Assembly: GCA_963576735.1 (NCBI GenBank)
Contig: OY755175.1
Location: forward strand, 12,230,401-12,294,400
Reading direction: 5' to 3'
From: Bedellia somnulentella
Lineage: Eukaryota > Arthropoda > Insecta > Lepidoptera > Bedelliidae
Length of the DNA stretch: 64,000 nt
Position 1 is the first letter of the stretch. Each line of letters begins with the position of its first letter. The notes below the pieces were generated by a model. The model was not told the origin of the DNA. It saw nothing but the letters and a program-made list of their open reading frames with translations, and ran no database searches. The position numbers and the translations under genes were made by a program. Shown piece after piece: positions 57,801 to 64,000 of this stretch.

Positions 57801-60800
57801 GCAAGCTTGTCACGACCAAATAATTAACGATCACAAAGAAAAACTCCTAGTAATTGTGTAAATATACTCGAATGACTAATTTAATGATCTTATCTTCCAA
57901 AGGTTGTCTGGAAGAGATAAACTGTTTTAGTAATTTTGCAAATAATTTGTGTTTGATATGCAATGAAGAGTATTTCAATTCTTTTCCATTCTAAATGGAT
58001 ATAGCATGTATTTGTTTATCACCTGGTGTTCAAAGTACCCATGTTCTGCTTGGACAGTGTACTCTCTTGATAGGGGGTAGAACTATCGGCGTTTTTTACG
58101 AATACACTGTCACATGACCAACTGCAACTTAGCCATGTGGGTTTTTTTAGATTGTTTTCCATCATCGTTGACCACCATGATAAATATAAGTAGCCGAAAA
58201 GTAAATACAAAGGATACTTGTGGTTTGGGCTAACGCGACGGTTTTTTTAGTACGTGTCTATTAATACAAAATTAGGGGTGTCCAAACAAATTCTATTTGT
58301 TAGTTGACGTTTGCATAATGTGGGTAGTGTTATACTATTTCTTGCTGTTTACAACTGTTTTTTTTACAATATATGATGACTATGGTTTTTAAATCACGTT
58401 GGAAGGGAGATTAAACTATACACTTAAAAATTATTTTAAATGTTAGATATCTTACGAGTGAAAAGTTATTTTATTTGCTGTGAGGACGACACTTTTGTTA
58501 AAATTTAAGGTATATTTTTTTAAATTATTATGTCCAGCAGAATGTATCCAAGTCCAAGGTGTAGTTTTGTGTCTATTTTATTAATATGTATTTGTAACAC
58601 GTTTTTATCTATAGGTAGTTCGTATGCTGTGTAGTGTCGGCTTACAATAGCACTACCCCATTTCTTCCGGTGCAGGCGACTAACGGTATTGGGGCTTTTA
58701 AGGGATTTTTGGGCGATGCGGTTGGAGACCCATCACCAAAAACCTTTGTTTTACCATCTTTTCTTACTCACATTTCCAAAAGTGGCTGAGGAATTTCTAA
58801 TTCCTTAGCTCTGGCTACCCCTTCTAGGGAATCATAGCCGTGAGTATATGTATATATGTATGTATGTATAGTTCGTCTTTGATAAATGTATCATCTTCAT
58901 TGTACCACATTTATGCACATAAAATGATTTTGATTTGAAAGAAAATCAAGCCCTTTTAGGAATTCTAGATAATGTAACAAATGCTATAAACGTTGATGCA
59001 AAATTTAAAAGATAAATAAATAAGTTTTGTAAATAGTGATGTTATTTAAATAAATAAATAAATGGAGTCGGGAGGTGACTTTTCCACATCAGTAATCCTT
59101 TACAAAATAATGGTTTCATTCGATCGATTGCATTATAATCCATGGTCAAGTAGTTCTTTTCTTAAGTAAACTTACTTAAATTGGATGGACTAGTTTTATG
59201 TAAATACGTAAATTTGATTAAAAATAACTTAACATTTAAAACTCTTTCGATGGCAAATAAGTTAGATATGGAAAAATAAACATCGCGCTGGTGTGTAATG
59301 ATAAAGAAAAACTCACAGAATTGTTAATAATAGGATTTGCATACCTAAATTCAGTACAATAAACGTCACTTCCTAGCTGTTGTTGCTGTTGGAAAGTAAA
59401 TAATCTAGTTATTTTACTACGAACAGCTGGCGTTAGTGAAAAATAGAATTTAAATAAAGGTGTAATACCCTTATTACAGAAAGGAGGGTGTCGTCAGAGG
59501 CGACTAAAGGTATGGAGCTTTAAAAAGTGGTTTTTGGGCGATGCGGTTGGAGACCTCATCACCAACGATACCTTATTTCTACCATCTTCTCCCTTATCAA
59601 CTTCCAAATGTAGCTGAGGAGTTCCTAGCTCTGAAGCTCTGTCTATTCTTTTTGGAATTTATGGCCGCGAGTTTATGTTTGTATGCAGACAGAAAGTCAC
59701 GAAAGAGTTGACAGTTTGAGGAAACCAATCAGAGATCTAATCCGTGCTGGTTTGAAAGTTGGCTAAGTTTGAAACAAGCATCATGACAATCGGATGGTGT
59801 ATGAGAATATGCATCAATTCGGATAAGTCGCAAGAGGAAAACGCAATGCTGTCGCCCGATAAATAAGAGATAAGAACATATGAATGATAAAAAAGCATGT
59901 TACCAATTAATGCACCATCAAAGATAACGATATCATTTCATTCTTAGTCAGTCCCACTGAATTTGAAAAATCTCTGGCACTCAAAATATTTGAGACAAAT
60001 GGCTGAATCGTAAATAAATATGTAATATTACAAACTAAGTAAGCTACTAGCATAAATGATTCATAGACACACACTTGCTTAAACCTTATCCCCTTATCAG
60101 CAGAATATAATGGGTTTGTCTCGTATTCCTAACTAAATTGCCATTATGACAGTGCTGTAACATTTTTAAGATTCCAAAAAGAGAAATTAACGAAGAATAG
60201 TTGGGTGAATACAAGCGGTGGATACTCACGTTTTACGTACAGAAAAAGAACGGCTGTAGGAGGGAAAATTGTAACTCTGGCAGTAATACGCTCCAGAGCC
60301 GAGGCTCTTGTCTCAGGACGGTCACAGTCAACCTCTTGTATCGCATTGGTGGATGGGTTTTTCTCGCTAATTGATGTCTACTATGCTCCTATTATGGGTG
60401 ATGTCGGAACAACATTACTCTAACAGAGAGCACAAGAGTCGAGTTCTTTAAAAAATCTAAAGAGGATCCAATCACATAACGTTCCTAAAGACCCTAAGAC
60501 TATAACCTGTGGGTCGTAGTCTGTTAATCTACCAGGACAGACTCAAGGGCGCAGGACTTGTTGTTTAGGATGTCTGTGGTACTGAGAAAGCACAAAGGAT
60601 AGTGGGGGACTTTAGGTCTCTCAAGAGGGGCTACATAATACAGCAAAAGCGCAGATAGAATTCGATCATTATCCTCAGTTTTAAGAGTCCTGTAGTGATT
60701 TTTGAGTAGCGTTCCGGTATTTATGACATCTTCCCTCCAGAATGAAAAGAATGATGGATGTAAACGAAGCTAGAGAGGTTTGTCAGGATCGTGCGAAGTG

Positions 60801-62394
60801 GCGATCAATAGTCTCTGCCTACCCCAATGGGAACTAATGGCGTAAGTATATGTATGTATGTATGTATGTTCCCTCCAGACAGTGTCTTAACACTGAAATC
60901 CATTTCTAGTGAGATATATTTAACAATCATTAACGTCCTGTATAGGTAGCATGAGGCGTGTGAGAGCGTAGATGTCACGTGAGAAGTGAGGTACTGACAG
61001 ATGTTGTATGAACAATCTGTCAGTTTCTCACTTCTCACGCGACATACACGCTCTCACACGCCTCATGCTACGGGGGCTGGTTTGAAACTGGTTTTTTTTA
61101 GTATTTCTTCCTTAAGTCCTGGGTTTCAAATAGTGGAGATGGCAATATTGGCGATCTTAGGTTAGGTTGATATGACTTTTAAATGTACGTTTAATACCAT
61201 TTAAACATGTGGGAAGCACATGCTACAATCCTTTAATATGTGTTAGTCTGTAATATATATTTAATTGGTTGGTTGAGACATGTTACAAAATATAATATTT
61301 GTTCACCCACTTTTGTAAGTTGATTATGTTTGGGGAATAGAAAGTAAAATTCAGCTAACATCGGTGATGAGTAGGCAACACTCAATTAGAAGGCCTTCCT
61401 TTACCCTTAGTTATTCGACATAAATAGGATGAAATGGGATACTAAGTTTCAAAGCTTGTTTATAAAAGTTTCCAATTACTTTTGTTAATTATTTGTGTTT
61501 CGAATAATAGGGGTTGTAAAGTTGGTATCTATAGTATTTTCTCATAACTGTACCTAAAAAAATAGTACAAGGTACAAGATAAACACTACAAAAAACAAAA
61601 ATTCAACAATAAATTTTCACATTTAAACATCATATTTTGCCTTAAAGAAAAAAAATATATATTATCTTATGGCTCGGAGACAATGATTTGCGGGTAAACA
61701 AGTTTCTTAAAAAAAATAACATATGTTCCAAAATTGACTTAAATATTGGTATTAATTCAATTTCAGTCACCTATTAAAACTAACATTTTTATGAAAAAAA
61801 ATTAAGAATTCATTATTTCTAGCTATTATTAGCGTTACTCGAGCACGTAATTTTCAACATACATAAGTGCATGTACCCGTCATTAAATTCAATTGGGGTA
61901 GGCAGAGACTAACGATTTTCTCATTTATCTATCATATCTAAAAAAAATAATCTTCACTTCAGGCGATCTGAGTCCTACGTTAGGATACTACAGCCAACCG
62001 AGCTTACCACCATCACCATGCACATGCATGTAGCTATCGTATTGTATATTTTTGTTTACAGAGTGTAAACAATACATACGTTGACGGATAACAAAGGAAA
62101 AATGGCACAATGTTTTAGGTTGTTATGGCTACTTTTAATTGGAGTAATGCGAGTATTCTCGCAAACGCTTAGCATTCCACACTTTATTGAATAGTTCTTT
62201 GAAATTCATCGTAAGTTTTTTCTTACCGACAATATATAGGATGAATTAATTACACCAATAAAATAATCATGTAAAAATTCCGGTATTAAATTTCCAATTC
62301 GTACTCACCAATGCCGGTTAAGCGCATCTGTCTCCAAAGATGAATCGGAGGGTAGGTAGCTGTCATAGTGACAACTCATGCTGCTGTGTGACAT
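31487..62394 (-). CDS. NHA: SLC9B/NHA-type Na+(Li+)/H+ antiporter, 11 exons, 596 aa
   Basis: Exons in coding order: 62394-62309, 42090-41998, 37720-37572, 37167-36936, 36852-36683, 36239-36025, 35725-35554, 35190-35036, 34196-34032, 33564-33363, 31638-31487; 1791 nt including TAA. The product aligns along its length with animal NHA1/NHA2 (CPA2 superfamily) exchangers. It has a cytoplasmic N-terminus with a Cys-rich CCQKC motif, then about 12 hydrophobic segments. Motifs include PALIGML, LTIILTRAGLDLD, GAIIAAVSPAVIVP, SGIDDAAS with paired Asp288-Asp289 of the ion site, KEKFFVGLAWMAKATVQ and SIVITAPLGAILI. The family moves Na+ or Li+ against H+ at plasma or endomembranes, in insects chiefly in Malpighian tubule and gut. 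The hydrophilic tail holds an RRSQRPSIRDISIIDEEE stretch. Confidence 0.93.
31660..33101 (+). mobile_element. 5'-truncated Jockey-like LINE in NHA intron 10
   Basis: The frame running to the stop at 32464 begins inside the RT active site (GDDTFLL, the end of the Y/F-ADD motif) and continues through the thumb and C-terminus (NIPKCHFIRFT, IRDLGIILDDKLSF, LEFGSVIWNP, ERIEDIQRSFTRYL). About 600 bp of AT-rich 3' UTR end in an (AATA)n tail at 33077-33101. It lacks endonuclease and most of RT and is antisense to the gene. The truncation point is about 20 bases from the exon 11 acceptor. Confidence 0.85.
33363..33564 (-). CDS. NHA: NHA exon 10: last membrane segments
   Basis: Acceptor CCTATTTCAG; donor GTAAAC after GAAG at 33363. 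Encodes AALGPIALNEV, SIVITAPLGAILITISGPR. Reading through the donor gives a stop at 33271, a possible intron-retention end. Confidence 0.9.
34032..34196 (-). CDS. NHA: NHA exon 9
   Basis: Exactly 55 codons, phase 0 at both ends. Contains KEKFFVGLAWMAKATVQ, the conserved Lys-bearing helix of NHA proteins. Confidence 0.92.
34862..34914. repeat. Perfect 24-bp palindrome, 5-base loop
   Basis: TTTTGGATGTTGAGTGGGGA... pairs exactly with its complement at 34891-34914. The right arm is the start of a 240-bp SINE fragment. Confidence 0.9.
34891..34990 (+). repeat. 240-bp SINE, 3' fragment
   Basis: 'ccccactcaacatccaaaag' to 'gccatgagtacatgtat'; diverged. Confidence 0.6.
35036..35190 (-). CDS. NHA: NHA exon 8
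   Basis: Acceptor ATATTTCCAG, donor GTAAGT. Encodes PLAVITFAFVASKNW and FWMFFEPMLFSVTGARIV, matching the FQPLLFGLIGAEV region of mammalian NHA2. Noticeably GC-rich compared with neighbouring exons. Confidence 0.92.
35405..35500 (+). repeat. tRNA-derived SINE 3' fragment
   Basis: 'ttcagaagtattggtacctc' to the TTATG-rich tail in NHA intron 7. Confidence 0.75.
35554..35725 (-). CDS. NHA: NHA exon 7
   Basis: Acceptor GTATCTTTCAG, donor GTTAGT. Encodes APLSIVGGIGFGTICGYLV and LRVLLLLAGGTISVLGSE. Confidence 0.92.
36025..36239 (-). CDS. NHA: NHA exon 6: catalytic core
   Basis: Encodes GAIIAAVSPAVIVP and SGIDDAAS. In NHA2 the paired Asp of this helix bind the transported cation; both are present here. 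The + strand frame at the same place is a shadow. Confidence 0.93.
36279..36451 (-). repeat. 240-bp SINE lacking its RTE-like tail
   Basis: 'tttttcagccacttttgg' to 'gctaatctaagcc'. The CATACATA end is missing. The inner edge is about 40 bases from the exon 6 acceptor. Confidence 0.8.
36683..36852 (-). CDS. NHA: NHA exon 5
   Basis: Acceptor TTTATGTTTTCAG, donor GTGAGT. Encodes KIALTIILTRAGLDLDPS and a hydrophobic segment ending HLPWVWG. Confidence 0.92.
36936..37167 (-). CDS. NHA: NHA exon 4
   Basis: Acceptor TTTTTTTCAG, donor GTGAGT. Encodes LSVWLSIWIMLGDTAAPGG and TTLPALIGMLFIGILM. Confidence 0.92.
37572..37720 (-). CDS. NHA: NHA exon 3: N-terminal Cys-rich segment and first TM
   Basis: The correct frame reads SWWYACCQKCHQEDSETPSW and CPPYRKFAQTLAVFTI. 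The longer open frame across this exon is out of register with exon 4. Entry phase is 2, which constrains the exon 2 donor. Confidence 0.85.
37759..38129 (+). repeat. Full-length tRNA-derived SINE (reference copy)
   Basis: tRNA-like head with box A 'tagcccagtgggt' and box B-like 'gtgttcaaatcctgg', a ~260-bp body, and a (TTATG)n-like tail. Direct repeats TCAATTAAG at 37750-37758 and 38130-38138 mark the insertion. Confidence 0.9.
38152..38226 (-). repeat. tRNA-derived SINE head or tRNA pseudogene
   Basis: On the - strand a 7-bp acceptor stem (GATACCA/TGGTGTC with one wobble), a D arm (GCTC..GAGC) and a T arm around TTCGAGT all form, but the anticodon stem does not pair and no CCA-type or terminator context is seen. 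Best called a tRNA-like pseudogene or SINE head. Confidence 0.5.
38981..39170 (-). repeat. 240-bp SINE with internal deletion
   Basis: CATACATACATACATATACTC to CCGACACTACACAGC, lacking the 'gatgggtctccaaccgcat' block. Confidence 0.75.
39540..39658 (+). repeat. 240-bp SINE, 5'-truncated, with target duplication
   Basis: GTGTATCAAAT at 39529-39539 and 39659-39669 flank 'accatcttttccccaatc' to ATGTATGTAT. Truncation at the 5' end is as expected of target-primed reverse transcription. Confidence 0.85.
39730..39978 (+). repeat. 240-bp SINE, complete reference copy
   Basis: Flanked by AATTGATGAAC (39719-39729, 39979-39989). Box-A-like CGGTTTAG and box-B-like GGTTGGAGACC lie in the 5' two thirds. 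Confidence 0.92.
41625..41730 (+). repeat. tRNA-derived SINE 5' fragment
   Basis: 'gagttcaaatcccgagttg' (box B) then 'ttgcaccaatgtgtcttttc', as in the reference copy. Confidence 0.6.
41808..41965 (+). repeat. 240-bp SINE, old 5' part
   Basis: 'cagcactaacccatttcttcc' to 'atatggagacaattcac', strongly diverged. Confidence 0.5.
41998..42090 (-). CDS. NHA: NHA exon 2
   Basis: Acceptor AAATATTTCAG. Encodes NGRAPQVDAAAHRKSNLHHL and TTGEVENSWGQ. Two donors are 4 bases apart: GTCAGT (exon end 42002) and GTACAC (exon end 41998). Only the latter keeps exon 1, this exon and exon 3 in one frame. Confidence 0.7.
43505..43615 (+). repeat. tRNA-derived SINE middle fragment
   Basis: 'acatggctaagttacagt' to 'tattagtacctct' of the TTATG-tail SINE. 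Confidence 0.6.
43741..43842 (+). repeat. 240-bp SINE, 5'-truncated, with 13-bp target duplication
   Basis: Flanked by AGAGGTCAATTCT (43728-43740, 43843-43855) inside the Helitron 5' end. Confidence 0.92.
44804..45778 (+). CDS. CR1-type LINE ORF1: PHD finger and coiled-coil RNA-binding protein
   Basis: 324 aa. Residues 4-48 form a C4HC3 PHD-like finger (Cys4, 7, 19, 22, His27, Cys30, 45, 48). Residues about 80-165 are heptad-rich coiled coil, typical of trimeric or multimeric ORF1 proteins. Residues about 180-320 are Arg-rich and likely bind nucleic acid (ERAGPRRDGDRPRPIVVRL resembles the ORF1/L1-type C-terminal region). ORF1 proteins coat the LINE RNA and aid reverse transcription. The frame is intact. 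A GC-rich island at about 45400-45600 stands out from the AT-rich surroundings. The 184-codon frame on the opposite strand is a shadow. Confidence 0.88.
   Translation: MTKCAACNDSVTRTDGAQCPKCLIVYHRGCVNMAQGITVKKDWKCPECTRFLARDNRPDTPVKGTQEQINTPEFVHVSPGTQNSNIGTHFEIIMTELKGIREDMIHFRRELAEMRSSMSKYDEKMERLDRRIDAVEKSVAESSVSEATRTLEKAVRDLQDRLQDRDQDLLINDIQVSNVAEQPAENLSHLVTLVGVKLGVQLDERDVVSCERAGPRRDGDRPRPIVVRLARRATREDVLRAARVRRGATTADLGLPGEPRRFYINERLTRTNRILFQLTRERAKEAKWRFVWTREGRIYVRQEEGKSAIRVRRESDIANIFILN
45913..46253 (+). CDS. Possible small hydrophobic ORF between LINE ORF1 and ORF2
   Basis: A frame open from 45819 (first ATG at 45913, about 113 codons) ends with TAATG, so its stop overlaps the ORF2 start codon. 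The product is Ile/Tyr/Phe/Cys-rich with several hydrophobic runs (FLLLLYYICIL). It may merely reflect T-rich spacer composition; no family is recognised. The TAATG junction would suit termination-reinitiation of ORF2. Confidence 0.25.
46253..49018 (+). CDS. CR1-type LINE ORF2: APE endonuclease and reverse transcriptase
   Basis: 921 codons without an internal stop. Residues 1-215: apurinic-type endonuclease with Glu40 (INETWL), YRPPWQ, and Asp150/Asn152 (LLGDFNIDFG). Residues about 470-760: RT with SDLRAISILPSASKIMERV, GFRKGRSTATALL, VPRGVPQGSILGPLLFILY and YADD (663-666). RT motif A reads LLEFSRAFE, with Glu571 and Glu577 where aspartates are expected. The C-terminal thumb region follows (RLNYCDVVYG, VQNACARFC). 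The frame stops at WNAYPRFHK, but related C-terminal coding continues in other frames to about 49090, so one or two small indels removed roughly the last 25 residues. The element is probably inactive. Confidence 0.88.
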   Translation: MPRIKHLQLGLFNAGSLGTGHDELVSVIQNAKPDIIAINETWLRAGQDDIAPIVPGYRLRHRPRCSIASGRSRGGGVGFYLREGLYARTCPHPPSNLIEQMWIQVTINSCRFLIGTAYRPPWQNADSFFDALTETLTSCKNYDQVVLLGDFNIDFGNVNDSNYVALTQFLISTNIIQIVTEPTHFTDHSETTIDLICTDAKVRAVVVRHIPDLGRHAFVTMELDIKRPKLLPKTITFRPLTDIDLDAFNKDVVAMDWHSITLMDDVDNMLETFNHFVMHLFNKYAPLKTMVIKDGPKPWLTDTIRLMMQTRDEAHHRCKKTKDETHIQFYKDLKHQVIVAMHNEKQAFYEFTINRCAKDSKKLWKNLKRVVFPNKRPELPVHFDNPDDINRHFGDIPGAPDVTLSNLTFFEFNRHGQSNLTLQTVSADKIANVVKTIKTKAKGFDDINIDMLLLTLPTSLDALTAIVNKSILTNKFPSIWKTAKVSPLPKKPNPVLVSDLRAISILPSASKIMERVVCEQLTEYLEENKILPELQSGFRKGRSTATALLDVIDNILSDKSDGKSSLLLLLEFSRAFECLYIPLLLSKMSYYGFDVATIRWFDSYLSDRMQFVELRKRDGSNHTSATSLVPRGVPQGSILGPLLFILYTADIINSIHNSKYHIYADDLQLYVSGLPSDAMRTVDILNAELERIVTWSEKNCLVLNPSKSKYMILGSKHQIRNTVEAFAANDVAIRGQPIERVVEAKNLGVLMDGELRFENHVLSIVSNCFYRLKVLYNIRDYLSVDLRLHLCESLILSRLNYCDVVYGSCILGRSQRLIQRVQNACARFCLRIPPRSHVTPHLNDAKLLKMQARRQLHLATLLFGVVRHESPKYLFKKLQWSKSDYQFKVRAILPMHRSAAFRGSFRFAASKCWNAYPRFHK
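49019..49095 (+). pseudogene. Out-of-frame C-terminal end of LINE ORF2
   Basis: Immediately after the ORF2 stop a different frame reads a Lys/Ser-rich tail beginning TSFKRKLKSYLL, typical of the LINE C-terminus, ending at TAG. It shows frameshift loss of the native end. Confidence 0.7.
49888..49935 (+). repeat. 240-bp SINE, tiny 3' remnant
   Basis: 'ctctctggctaccactttttg' then 'agatttatagctgtg'. Confidence 0.4.
49965..51655. repeat. Composite 1.7-kb foldback element
   Basis: The left arm 49985-50210 and right arm 51270-51610 are inverted copies (for example CCGCTTACAGGGCACTCGAT against ATCGAGTGCCCTGTAAGCGG). The right arm is split by about 115 bp. Inside, 50215-50270 and 50750-50830 are also inverted (ATTTAATCTTTTTGCAAACC / GGTTTTGCAAAAAGATTAAAT), as is the hairpin at 50630-50728. 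The centre-right (50990-51060) carries a tRNA-like box B. Confidence 0.8.
50630..50728. repeat. Inner hairpin of the foldback element
   Basis: About 42-bp arms ('ccagtttgaattcatacaaat' to 'tatgcggagtc' and complement) surround a 17-base centre; a few mismatches. Confidence 0.75.
52209..52447 (+). repeat. 240-bp SINE, complete copy with target duplication
   Basis: GTTCTTAGAA at 52199-52208 and 52448-52457. Confidence 0.88.
53413..53458. repeat. Hairpin, 19-bp arms
   Basis: AATAATACGAGCCAGTTTG and its complement with one mismatch, 8-base loop. Confidence 0.8.
53620..53715 (+). repeat. RTE LINE 3' coding fragment
   Basis: Reads NNKRACMKIMMDADKACVV, the end of the RTE ORF; the 3' terminus is degraded. 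Confidence 0.65.
54242..54298 (-). repeat. 240-bp SINE, 3' fragment
   Basis: ACATACATACATATACTCACGG to 'gtagccagagctttg'. Confidence 0.75.
54398..54635 (+). repeat. 240-bp SINE, near-complete copy with target duplication
   Basis: AATACAAATT flanks it (54388-54397, 54636-54645). Confidence 0.92.
54692..55936 (+). mobile_element. Helitron-like element with SINE inserted
   Basis: CTATACTTATAATAAATC to GAAGCTGGGACGATCCACTAG, with a (CTGT)n run at 54818-54852. Nearly identical to 20892-21995 apart from insertions. Confidence 0.85.
55588..55845 (+). repeat. 240-bp SINE inside a Helitron, with target duplication
   Basis: AATTTCACA at 55579-55587 and 55846-55854; the uninterrupted Helitron copies carry this 9-mer once, proving insertion. 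Confidence 0.93.
56440..56545 (+). repeat. RTE LINE 3' coding fragment
   Basis: 'tggatgtaaatgaagttag' to 'ctactccaatgggaactgag', the RTE C-terminus and 3' end. Confidence 0.65.
56816..56900 (-). repeat. 240-bp SINE, diverged 3' fragment
   Basis: 'tattcacggctacaaaatcc' to 'agccacatttgaaagtt'. Confidence 0.5.
58018..58190 (-). repeat. tRNA-derived SINE, middle fragment
   Basis: On the - strand 'tggttgtcaacgatgatgg' is replaced by a diverged form, then 'acatggctaagttgcagttg' and 'cctatcaagagagtacactg' match the family body. Confidence 0.65.
58624..58868 (+). repeat. 240-bp SINE, complete copy with target duplication
   Basis: TAGTTCGT at 58616-58623 and 58869-58876. Confidence 0.9.
59461..59688 (+). 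repeat. 240-bp SINE, old copy
   Basis: Only the central 'gtttttgggcgatgcggttg' and 3' blocks are well kept; the tail is 'gagtttatgtttgtatg'. Confidence 0.65.
60742..60868 (+). repeat. RTE LINE 3' fragment with 11-bp target duplication
   Basis: TTCCCTCCAGA at 60731-60741 and 60869-60879 flank 127 bp reading KRMMDVNEAREVCQDRAKW to the TATG tail. This is the cleanest view of the RTE 3' end. Confidence 0.92.
60947..61070. repeat. Inverted-repeat MITE, well-preserved copy
   Basis: TAGCATGAGGCGTGTGAGAG and its exact complement form the ends; ~56-bp arms with few mismatches, 12-base centre. Second copy at 22464-22582. Confidence 0.88.
61870..61950 (-). repeat. RTE LINE 3' remnant
   Basis: 'attggggtaggcagagacta' preserved, remainder diverged. 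Confidence 0.5.
62309..62394 (-). CDS. NHA: NHA exon 1: start codon
   Basis: ATG at 62394 starts MSHSSMSCHYDSYLPSDSS and ends with LNRH plus two bases; donor GTGAGT at 62308. Assigned to NHA because strand, phase and the GC-rich upstream region fit, and no other coding start is seen before exon 2. The 20-kb distance makes this the least certain exon. Confidence 0.65.
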
Positions 62395-62760
62395 GTTATC
62401 TGATCAACACTACATGGCACTCTCACAATATCACTCAACTATCTGTATGTGAGGTAAAACTAAACTAATGTAAGAATCGCAGGTGACCGGTCTATGGGCA
62501 TAACGCTCAGCTGTGTTCGCTCCACATCCACATATGAGTCGGCCAGAGAGAGTGCATCTTATAGCGAAGGTTCGGGCGGAGGTGTGCGGGGGTGCCGGGG
62601 GCGCGGGGTGCGGCGCTCCTCACCCCTGACACGTGACCGGCTCGCGGTGCCCTGTCGTCACCGCACCTTATGCCCCGCAGCTGCCCCGGCCGGCGAATTA
62701 ACCATGCTTGCTTGTGCCCGCCACGCTGCGGTCAACGCCCCAAATGCAAAAAAATATTAA
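62395..62760 (-). promoter_or_regulatory. GC-rich region upstream of NHA: likely 5' UTR/promoter
   Basis: About 62560-62720 is strikingly CpG-rich in an AT-rich window and lies 170-330 bases upstream of the NHA start codon. The 88-codon + strand frame here (Arg/Gly/Ala-rich, low complexity) is probably a compositional artefact. Confidence 0.35.
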
Positions 62761-64000
62761 CATGTGAGTGCTACGTCTGCGATTGAATAATAAATTGGTA
62801 ATAGCCCGAAGCGGCAGCCTTCTCCGTAGCTGTCATGCCAAATGACTGTTTCGCGACATAAGCAAGTACGTGGCTGTAGCCAGTCCGTTAGCTTAACTAC
62901 GCTTGTGTGAGTGTCTCCGCTCCTCACCACGCTGCTAAAGAATTTGAGCCCAGATTATTAAAACTCAAACAACCGTATTGATCTGATAAAACTTCGCAGA
63001 TATTTTTTTGAGTGCCAAAGAAAATTATCTGAACCTCCAAAACTTAACTTTCAGTCCGTTCCATAAATGTCCTGTGAGGAACGATTTTATTTCTTGAAGG
63101 CTATATGCAAAACAATATTTTCCATAATGGAAATCAAAGGAATATTTTTCTAAATGCATCAGTATTGTATCATGTCTGTATCCTTTTTCTAATCATTATT
63201 TTATTTGTACTTTCGAACTATTTTGGTGTCAATTACATGTGCTTCATGTTAACAAAATTTATACCTCTGCCATCTCCTTGGTTATGTAAAGTGTGAATGC
63301 TGAGCATTATATGCAAGAAGTAGTAACAAAACAAAATCATTCAAGTACACACGCCCTTACCTATTTGTTTAGGAAGAGAATCGATCCTGGCCAATTTCTC
63401 GTGCTTGATTTACTTATTTACGTACTTACTTATGCTGACGTATGTGTTTTTCCCACGGGGTAATGCTATCGATCATCACTTTGCACGATCCTGACAAATC
63501 GCTCATGTATCTCTCACATTCATTCTTCTTCTCATAAATGCGGTTTAATTTTTTCACTTCGGACTTTAGCCCTTGCAGATTATTTTCTAATTCATTCATA
63601 TTCATCGATAATTACATTTATGCTCTGTAAGACATAATATAATAAATATATATGGACTAATAATGCACAGATCAAGTTGGCCCCAAACTAAGTAAGACTA
63701 ATATTTTGGGATACTAACTCAACGATATATTAAATATGTATGTGCTACTAAAAAACTTAAATAAGTTAAAAATGTTAATTATTCTTTAAACCATTATTTA
63801 AACGTGAACGGCGTGTACATTCTACACATATTGGTATCTTTGAAACAATGATGAATTTTAATAATTTATTCACTTGCTTATATCAAAATCTGTCAACTAC
63901 TTTGTTGTATTAATATCCTGTCTTAAACGAGGTCTACTTATTATACAGCTAACAAATAACGGTGATCAATCTGATGACACAGAAATATCTCAGTACTAAA
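62761..64000. other. Upstream flank of NHA
   Basis: AT-rich DNA with an RTE remnant at about 63410-63560 on the - strand. A stretch at 63645-63730 resembles 50875-50945 ('ccccaaactaagtaagacta', 'gggatactaactcaacgatat'), so it is a dispersed repeat. No gene seen. Confidence 0.5.
63410..63560 (-). repeat. RTE LINE 3' fragment, diverged
   Basis: 'cgatcatcactttgcacgat' and 'cctgacaaatcgctcatgta' match the RTE C-terminal coding and 3' end. Confidence 0.6.

Larger units (their letters stand above)
42091..62308 (-). other. NHA: NHA intron 1 (20 kb), densely filled with transposons
   Basis: Holds the CR1 LINE, two Helitrons, a 1.7-kb foldback and many SINE/RTE copies listed separately. I see no gene in 42100-43440, 51700-52200, 52460-53400, 55940-56430, 56900-58015, 58870-59450, 59690-60730 or 61080-62300; the 88- to 144-codon frames there look like chance. 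Confidence 0.6.

Noticed and set aside
60205..60423. 72-codon frame that reads like a protein (VTLAVIRSRAEALVSG)
   Set aside because: Too short, no homology recognised and no flanking exons; cannot be supported.
62494..62760. 88-codon Gly/Arg-rich + strand frame as a gene
   Set aside because: Low-complexity product of a CpG-rich stretch just upstream of the NHA start; no support for coding.

Overview
This is intron-rich, AT-rich insect nuclear DNA, most probably from a lepidopteran. The evidence is two multi-exon animal genes with GT-AG introns, Helitron ends of the kind abundant in moths and butterflies (5' CTATACTTATAATAAAT-like, 3' GAAGCTGGGACGATCCACTAGT-like), a 'GACATAGGCC' type lepidopteran repeat, and RTE, CR1 and Jockey-like LINEs. 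Nothing bacterial is visible: no operons, no CRISPR array, no rRNA.

Two genes converge on an intergenic gap at about 27.4-31.5 kb. On the + strand a Methuselah-like secretin-family (class B) GPCR runs from 3935 to 27386 in eight coding exons (718 aa): signal peptide, cysteine-rich ectodomain, seven membrane segments, short tail. On the - strand an SLC9B/NHA-type cation/proton antiporter runs from 62394 down to 31487 in eleven coding exons (596 aa), with the paired aspartates of the transport site intact. Every exon join keeps the reading frame; one join (NHA exon 2 to 3) does so only with a weaker donor. First introns and inter-exon gaps are large and repeat-filled, above all the 20-kb NHA intron 1.

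The rest is mostly mobile DNA. 1-1081: 5' end of an LTR retroelement on the - strand (487-bp LTR plus start of gag). About 30 copies of a roughly 240-bp SINE-like element are scattered throughout, many with target-site duplications. Its 3' end, CCGTGAGTATATGTATGTATG, is nearly the same as the 3' end of an RTE-clade LINE with about 12 truncated copies here. Helitron-like elements lie at 2.3-2.7, 18.9-20.7, 20.9-22.0, 43.7-49.8 and 54.7-55.9 kb and are riddled with nested insertions. A full-length CR1-type LINE (44550-49661) with an 8-bp target duplication sits inside one of them. It has a PHD-finger ORF1 and an endonuclease/reverse-transcriptase ORF2 in which both aspartates of RT motif A are glutamate. 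Jockey-like, I/R1-like and a degenerate PD-(D/E)XK-type retroelement fragment sit in introns. A second, tRNA-derived SINE family is also present.

The most interesting points are: the SINE/RTE shared 3' end, which suggests a non-autonomous/autonomous partnership; the altered CR1 catalytic motif and the TAATG junction before its ORF2; a series of long, near-perfect inverted repeats (1.6, 24.2, 26.7, 34.9, 50-51.7, 53.4 and 61.0 kb) that could form long hairpins if transcribed; and insertions lying within tens of bases of NHA splice acceptors. I found no completely new gene system. All similarity statements come from reading the sequence, not from database searches.
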